A program made the position numbers and the translations under genes. DNA of 64,000 nucleotides. Origin: Aquarana catesbeiana (Eukaryota > Chordata > Amphibia > Anura > Ranidae). Under the pieces are notes generated by a model, which searched no databases, was not told where the DNA came from, and saw nothing but the letters and a program-made list of their open reading frames with translations. Position 1 is the first letter of the stretch; each line of letters starts with the position of its first letter. The stretch lies in NCBI RefSeq assembly GCF_042186555.1, contig NC_133336.1:192842937-192906936 (forward strand), written 5' to 3'. Shown piece after piece: positions 58,115-64,000 of this stretch.

Positions 58115-59019
58115 TCATCCCACCGCTCTATATATAGATAAATGTTGGATGATGACCCCCACTGGAAATGACCGAAACCGGAAGTGCTTCTGACAACTTC
58201 AATTTCCGGTTCAAGGGGTATAAGTGTTCCTAAATCAAACAAAATATATGATCAAGCTATTTTTAATCAGAACAAATTAGGTCCGTGAAAGTTTTGATTT
58301 GATGTAAAAAAGATAGGGGACAGCGGAGTTAAAATGGCTTGGATTAGGGCCGATATACGACCCGGAACCAAGCCTCACTCTCGATTTCTCCAAGGCAAGT
58401 GGGCGGAAGCGCAGTGATGACACCACGCTCCGCCTCCTGAGCCGAGCCACGCTGTCGCGCTGCGCGATGACATCATGCGCGGAACACGGCAGCGTCGGCA
58501 TGCACACCACGTCGGTCTAACCAAGCCTCTCTTGGGGACGCTTGTAAGTGAATGGGGAACGGTCACAACTCCCCCGGAGGTGGAGCTCTAATAGGATACA
58601 GGACCGGAAACACCACCAAAGTGTCAGCAAAGGCGGCCACATACAGAAAAAACTGTATGATAAGTGTATAAAGGCTGAATAATTTGAAAATACGTTTGAA
58701 AAAGATTAAAAATGATTAAAAATGTTTCCAAAGGAATCAGTGGAATAAATATAAATATGTTGGAAACCGGGACGTGTTTAACATAGATGAATATGAAAGT
58801 AGAATCTACCGGACATCACCAGTAGGGGGCACCAAACAATCCAGAGCATACTTAGATACATATATATGATAAAATAATACATATAGAGGAATATAGTAAC
58901 CAAGGAAACATAATGTAGTATGTTGGATTGTACATGTTCCTTTGTAGAAAAATTATTTTAAATTTAAAAAGTAAAACTTAAAAATATTAAAAAAAGAGAG
59001 AACAGAAATACATGCATAG

Positions 59020-59640
59020 CTATGCTTGGTTGATAAAAGAGTTGATGTCCCATTCAACGTTGATACCTTGCGGAAAATGGGACCCCAACTCGTATATCCA
59101 ATATGTCGCCAAACGGGAGACGCCCCTAAGTGTCGACCCCCCCCGCCAAGGGGCCGTGTATTTGTCTATGATAAGAAACTGAGTACCCTCAGGGTTTCTA
59201 TCATGACATTCTCTGTAATGCCTAGGGACCGTATGTTTGGTACTACCTGCTTTAATTAAATTAATATGTTCCGAGACGCGTACCGTAAAGGATCTAATAG
59301 TACGGCCCACATACTGTTTCCCGCAGGGGCAGGTTAACAAGTATACAATCCCTGTGGTTGCACATGTGCTAAATTGTTTTATTGCGTACGTGCGACCAGT
59401 TACGGTAGAGGAAAAGTTATGGCTGACCCTTCTCCCACAAGTGTTATGCTGGCAAACCAAACATCTTTTACAAGGGTGAAATCCCGTCCAATTGTGAAAG
59501 AAAGATGGTTTCTTTGGTGGGTCAATGACGTTAGGGGCCAACTTGTTCCTAAGGGATGGAACGCCTCTGAAGACAACCTTGGGGGTCTCGGGTAGTAGTG
59601 GTGAGGGATCAGTTTTTGGAAAAGGGATACAATCTCCCCG
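59020..59640 (-). pseudogene. Penelope-like GIY-YIG endonuclease fragment, left copy
   Basis: Reads from PLLPETPKVVFRGVPSLRN through a cysteine-rich linker (CKRCLVCQHNTC) into a GIY-YIG nuclease core (GIVYLLTCPCGKQYVGRT, then VRVSEHINLIK and HYRECHDRNPEG). The copy is truncated at its 5' side at 59601: upstream residues in this frame come from the antisense of the spacer. The linker cysteines are intact. In autonomous elements this nuclease provides the nick for target priming. Confidence 0.9.
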
Positions 59641-60260
59641 ATCTAAATAGGGAAATTGAAAATGCCTATAAGGTGGATCGTCAGACACTACTACAAGATA
59701 GACCTAAACACCCCAATGATGATTTCAAATGGTCATTTCTGACGTCCTTTTCTATGCAACACAAGCATATCAAAAGGATTTTTGAACACCATTGGGATGT
59801 TCTCAGAACAGACAAAATACTAGGACCACTACTACCCGAGACCCCCAAGGTTGTCAGCCATAACTTTTCCTCTACCGTAACTGGTCGCACGTACGCAATA
59901 AAACAATTTAGCACATGTGCAACCACAGGGATTGTATACTTGTTAACCTGCCCCTGCGGGAAACAGTATGTGGGCCGTACTATTAGATCCTTTACGGTAC
60001 GCGTCTCGGAACATATTAATTTAATTAAAGCAGGTAGTACCAAACATACGGTCCCTAGGCATTACAGAGAATGTCATGATAGAAACCCTGAGGGTACTCA
60101 GTTTCTTATCATAGACAAATACACGGCCCCTTGGCGGGGGGGGTCGACACTTAGGGGCGTCTCCCGTTTGGAGACATATTGGATATACGAGTTGGGGTCC
60201 CATTTTCCGCAAGGTATCAACATTGAATGGGACATCAACTCTTTTATCAACCAAGCATAG
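59598..60260 (+). pseudogene. Penelope-like RT end plus GIY-YIG endonuclease, right copy
   Basis: The open frame includes the last part of the RT-side region (FLEKGYNLPDLN, FKWSFLTSFSMQHKHIKRIF, ILGPLLPETPKVV). It then jumps straight to SHNFSSTVTGRTYAIKQF and the same GIY-YIG core as the left copy. Compared with the left copy, 49 codons (147 bp) are missing in frame, removing the CxxC linker. The RT palm motifs are not present. The frame has stayed open in spite of the deletion. Confidence 0.9.
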
Positions 60261-61164
60261 CTATGCATGTATTTCTGTTCTCTCTTTTTTAATATTTTTA
60301 AGTTTTACTTTTTAAATTTAAAATAATTTTTCTACAAAGGAACATGTACAATCCAACATACTACATTATGTTTCCTTGGTTACTATATTCCTCTATATGT
60401 ATTATTTTATCATATATATGTATCGAAGTATGCTCTGGATTGTTTGGTGCCCCCTACTGGTGATGTCCGGTAGATTCTACTTTCATATTCATCTATGTTA
60501 AACACGTCCCGGTTTCCAACATATTTATATTTATTCCACTGATTCCTTTGGAAACATTTTTAATCATTTTTAATCTTTTTCAAACGTATTTTCAAATTAT
60601 TCAGCCTTTATACACTTATCATACAGTTTTTTCTGTATGTGGCCGCCTTTGCTGACACTTTGGTGGTGTTTCCGGTCCTGTATCCTATTAGAGCTCCACC
60701 TCCGGGGGAGTTGTGACCGTTCCCCATTCACTTACAAGCGTCCCCAAGAGAGGCTTGGTTAGACCGACGTGGAGTGCATGCCGACGCTGCCGTGTTCCGC
60801 GCATGATGTCATCGCGCAGCGCGACAGCGTGGCTCGGCTCAGGAGGCGGAGCGTGGTGTCATCACTGCGCTTCCGCCCACTTGCCTTGGAGAAATCGAGA
60901 GTGAGGCTTGGTTCCGGGTCGTATATCGGCCCTAATCCAAGCCATTTTAACTCCGCTGTCCCCTATCTTTTTTACATCAAATCAAAACTTTCACGGACCT
61001 AATTTGTTCTGATTAAAAATAGCTTGATCATATATTTTGTTTGATTTAGGAACACTTATACCCCTTGAACCGGAAATTGAAGTTGTCAGAAGCACTTCCG
61101 GTTTCGGTCATTTCCAGTGGGGGTCATCATCCAACATTTATCTATATATAGAGCGGTGGGATGA

Positions 61165-61220
61165 GGGGGTCCACACCCCAGATGATGACTTTTTTAGTTG
61201 AAACATGTCGGGTGGACCCC
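61165..61220 (+). ncRNA. hammerhead-ribozyme-like motif, right Penelope arm
   Basis: Mirror copy of 58059-58114 with the same helices, the same CAGATGA core and GAAAC. Predicted cleavage is after the C at 61209 (ACATGTC|GGGTGG). Both arms share the core substitution, so it was present before the inverted duplication, or one copy was made from the other. Confidence 0.7.
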
Positions 61221-62929
61221 TCATAACTACCGCTACAAGATTACATGCTGTTTTTATCTTCTAAAAATGTGAGTTTGTTTTCTTTTTATTTTTAATAAAT
61301 CCAAGTTCAAACGTTATCACGCTATGTGAGTGTTTTTTCCCTCACATGTTATCCATACCAATTATCTGGTTCATGGTGCATCTACTGCTGAGGAAGTCGT
61401 GCTGATCCTCTTCCCTCCTTTCTTGATGACATCCGGCCAGATTATGAGCCTAGACCTGGTGGTCTTCAAGCTTTTTTGACCTGTTTGGCATATGCCATTT
61501 CAGGCCATAATCTCTGGTAAGCCTCCCTGGTTTCTGGTGATGGTCCTGACACCGACATCAATCCTCTGTGCACTTCCGGTTTCTCTACGGTCTATTCATA
61601 TGCCAAGGTGCCGGCTCTGAACCATCCCCCTGCATGCTCAGGAGATACCTGGCTATCATTATTTTTTCACCACTATTATAGACCTTTTTTTTGCTTATTT
61701 GCACATATATTGGGACTTTATACTTCACGTTTTTCATATATTTTGTTCAATACATGTATATATTCACTAATTTGTATATTCACGTATTTATTCGGTTCTT
61801 ACCGTATTATCTGATCTATACTCACTGTATTTGTATATTCATTTGATATGTAATATTTAGCGCCACACTTTTATATTTTATTGATAAAACATGTCCTTGA
61901 CTAAATTTACATCATGGTTATTTTGACTTCTTATCACCCATAGACAAAGGGGGAGAAAAAGATTTGTCCTCTAAACAAGATAAAATTTCAGCCAATCACT
62001 ATTTTTTTAATCTTCGTACAATTCAATATTTTGGAAGGAACAGGCAGGAAATTTCCACTAGCTGCAGATAAAACGTTTGTTTTCATAACACCCATTATTA
62101 GCATTGGACATACAGGAAACCAAGATGGCTGTCAGGTGGAGCAGATAACGATAAGATACGGTGCCCTGCTTATGTTGATTCAACATCTCTGGCAAATCAC
62201 CTAAGTTTGTGTTCATGTTTGGCACAAGTCTTTATTTACAATCTGGAGGCAACCATTTTGTTTGTCAAGCCAAGATAAAGAGTCTGATTCCGAGGCAAAT
62301 TCAACTAGTTAGACTTTTTGCATGGATACTGAATTAGAAGACATAACTGCATTGATGTCTTTCATATCTGCCTGTCATTTAAAATAGTTTTTGTATGTTT
62401 GTAGATTTTATTGTTCCATTTAAAAATATATTTAAGTGGAGTTTACATATGTGTGACCATTTCCATTGGAATGACGGTCATTGATCCATTCTCAGTTTTA
62501 AATTACAGTTTTAAATAAGGATATGTAGGCCTTTTATATTTTCTGGTTTACAAAACACGGAGTGGAGAAAAATATATTTATGGTATGTGCATTTGTTTAG
62601 TCACCAGATACAGAGGCTACTGGTGCATACGTTTTCCCTATTGGAAAGAGGAAGACCTTTGTAGATGGCGGTCACTGCGTCATAGGTAGTAGGCAAGTGG
62701 AAAGGTCTTTACCCCCAAGAAGCTTGGAGGGACGCCTGGGCAAAATCAGGAAGGAAGGGAGCCATACATTTATTGCAATTGTGTATGGTTTTCCTCTGAA
62801 GGTTGTCAAGCATCTATACACAATTTGTTTGCCTGTCTTCCCATGGCAAGGTTTGGTGTGGTTGGTGGTCCCCAGGACCATAATTCCAACCTTGGACAAT
62901 TCTATTTTAAAACAGAAGTCTCACAGAAC

Positions 62930-62967
62930 CTGAGGAAGTGGGGTTGGTGACCCACAAAACATTGTGA
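62930..62967 (+). ncRNA. degenerate hammerhead-ribozyme-like motif
   Basis: CTGAGGA fits the first core box. GTGGG and CCCAC form a 5-bp stem II. The second box reads AAAAC in place of GAAAC, followed by ACATTGTG where a two-base helix III could form. Helix I pairing with the flanks is poor. Likely a relic of a ribozyme-bearing repeat. Confidence 0.4.
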
Positions 62968-63539
62968 TCCATCGTATTGCTTCCCCTGACTAGACCCCAA
63001 ACATCAAGGAGTCAAGTTATGTAGAGTGGATGGGGATGAACAATTGTAACATGGGGGATCATTGGCTCTGGTGGAAGATACATTTTTTTTTTTTTATTTG
63101 TAAAAACATTTTAAAAAAAAAATAAGTAAAAATTCTCATATTTTGAACAATACTCAATATCCACAATTTCGATTGCATATAAAATAAACCAAAAATGTTA
63201 CACACTGTTACTACACTAATACTGAGCGAAAGACATTGCAACTGCCCTCGCATTGGCAAGGGAGGAAGATGCATTTTCAAAAGTGATTCATGTCAATCAG
63301 CACTTCCGTTTTAGGGCATGGCAGCCAAATTTTTATCAAAAGGCAAATGGAAAGTCCATAACATATAGGGTTTCCCACGCAGTTGTTGTTTTCCAGTAAA
63401 TTTAAATGTAGCGCTGGTAGATTTTCAATCTACTGCTGATAGGTAAATTTAGTGGGTCATCTGTTCATACATAGTCAGATTTGCCTCTGTTCCAGCTTGG
63501 CTGAGTTGCATGTAGTTTCACACTGTGCCTGTGGGTGTC

Positions 63540-64000
63540 ATTGTCACCAAGGGTCGGTGTTGGAAAGGCAACACATGAAGTGTACGAGTGCTCCTCTGTC
63601 CCAGAGATAACTCTGTGAAGGAGGTCCCCTGAGTTGAATTCTGGGAGAGGGTATTTATGGGGCAGACGTCATGTTTTAGGGTTCGTTTTCGTTCCACCAG
63701 CTGGCCCTCCTGGCTGACAGGTCTGTGCTAGGAGTACTACCACGTGGTCCTCCGTCCCGGAAACCCACGTAGCTGCAGCGTGTGGGTGGGCCCAGAAGCC
63801 TGTCTGGGGCCTACCACAGCAGCAGAGGTATGGTCCTGGGCTGTCTGTCCTAGAGGGAAGAAGCTGGACAACTGAGAAGATCCCAGGGGAGGACCCATCA
63901 TGGAAGGATCATGCAGAGTGCTGGTCTGTAGAGGGGCCCAGTGACTCAGTTGGAGGACGCATCCTAAAGTAACCCTACCGCATAGTACTGCCGGATTGGC
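63540..64000 (+). other. unclassified segment at the right edge, possible LTR or exon-free repeat
   Basis: Noticeably GC-rich relative to neighbours, with GGGTATTTATGGGGC (TATA-like) near 63648, and cut by the window end. No long open frame and no signal-peptide-like sequence on the minus strand, so exon 1 of insrr is not supported here. Confidence 0.25.

Larger units (their letters stand above)
57314..61883. mobile_element. Penelope-like element, head-to-head inverted composite
   Basis: A 16-bp duplication ATAAAACATGTCCTTG flanks the block (57298-57313 and 61884-61899). Inside, the left arm 57396-59601 and the right arm 59826-61883 are near-identical inverted copies around a 224-bp spacer. 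Each arm carries the end of a Penelope-like coding region with a GIY-YIG nuclease pointing outward, then about 1.6-1.7 kb of 3' sequence with a hammerhead-like motif. The RT catalytic core is absent, so neither copy is autonomous. Confidence 0.9.

Noticed and set aside
58277..58566. Short frames in the Penelope 3' region, mirrored at 60713-61002
   Set aside because: Present only because the arms are inverted copies; no known Penelope protein lies there and the content is GC-rich untranslated sequence.
63540..64000. Candidate insrr exon 1 in the GC-rich right edge
   Set aside because: No minus-strand frame with a hydrophobic signal peptide ending in a phase-1 donor could be found.

Overview
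The window is vertebrate intronic DNA, most likely from an amphibian and probably an anuran. Its only host gene is a piece of an insulin-receptor-family receptor tyrosine kinase on the minus strand. Three exons are visible: exon 2 (40083-40622, L1 ligand-binding domain), exon 3 (2076-2388, cysteine-rich region) and exon 4 (143-285, end of the cysteine-rich region and start of L2). Wording in the cysteine-rich exons (CHKCEGLCPK, CKVGIKSIDSIQ, RCITSEYCASL) and in L1 (NQELCH.STIDW) matches insulin receptor-related receptor (INSRR/IRR) better than INSR or IGF1R. All splice phases agree (1, 1, 2, 1). Intron 2 is about 37.7 kb. Intron 1 runs from 40623 past the right edge, so the signal-peptide exon and promoter are not in the window.

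Everything else is transposon and repeat sequence. From left to right: 559-1826 is a TA-flanked DNA element holding an inverted repeat and a 30-bp minisatellite. 4641-10024 is a DIRS-type tyrosine-recombinase retrotransposon on the minus strand with terminal inverted repeats, an internal complementary region, a probably spliced gag-like gene, RT/RNase H and a broken tyrosine recombinase. 10.3-15 kb holds hAT-type MITEs and a 620-bp foldback. 19.85-24.9 kb is a broken CR1-like LINE (plus) bordered on both sides by the same tandem repeat and interrupted by other insertions. 25.3-28.64 kb is a broken L1/Tx1-like LINE (minus), joined abruptly to a truncated Tc1 element (to 30157). 32060-34970 is a 2.9-kb near-perfect palindrome with an 8-bp target duplication, inserted into an older mariner-like relic. 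Tc1-type elements follow at 35.2-36.64, 37.0-37.6 (rearranged), 46.0-47.65, 50.25-52.27 and 54.64-56.17 kb. 57314-61883 is a Penelope-like element composite: two head-to-head copies with arms of about 2.1 kb, each carrying a GIY-YIG endonuclease and a hammerhead-ribozyme-like motif.

The organism guess rests on the mix of DIRS, Penelope, Tc1, CR1, L1 and hAT foldback families, the large introns and the receptor's resemblance to INSRR; species cannot be read from the sequence. No tRNA, rRNA, CRISPR or bacterial-type gene was seen. The most unusual items are the Penelope head-to-head palindrome with paired ribozymes, the splice-completed DIRS gag, the 2.9-kb hAT-like palindrome, and two further degenerate hammerhead-like sequences at about 37.99 and 62.93 kb.
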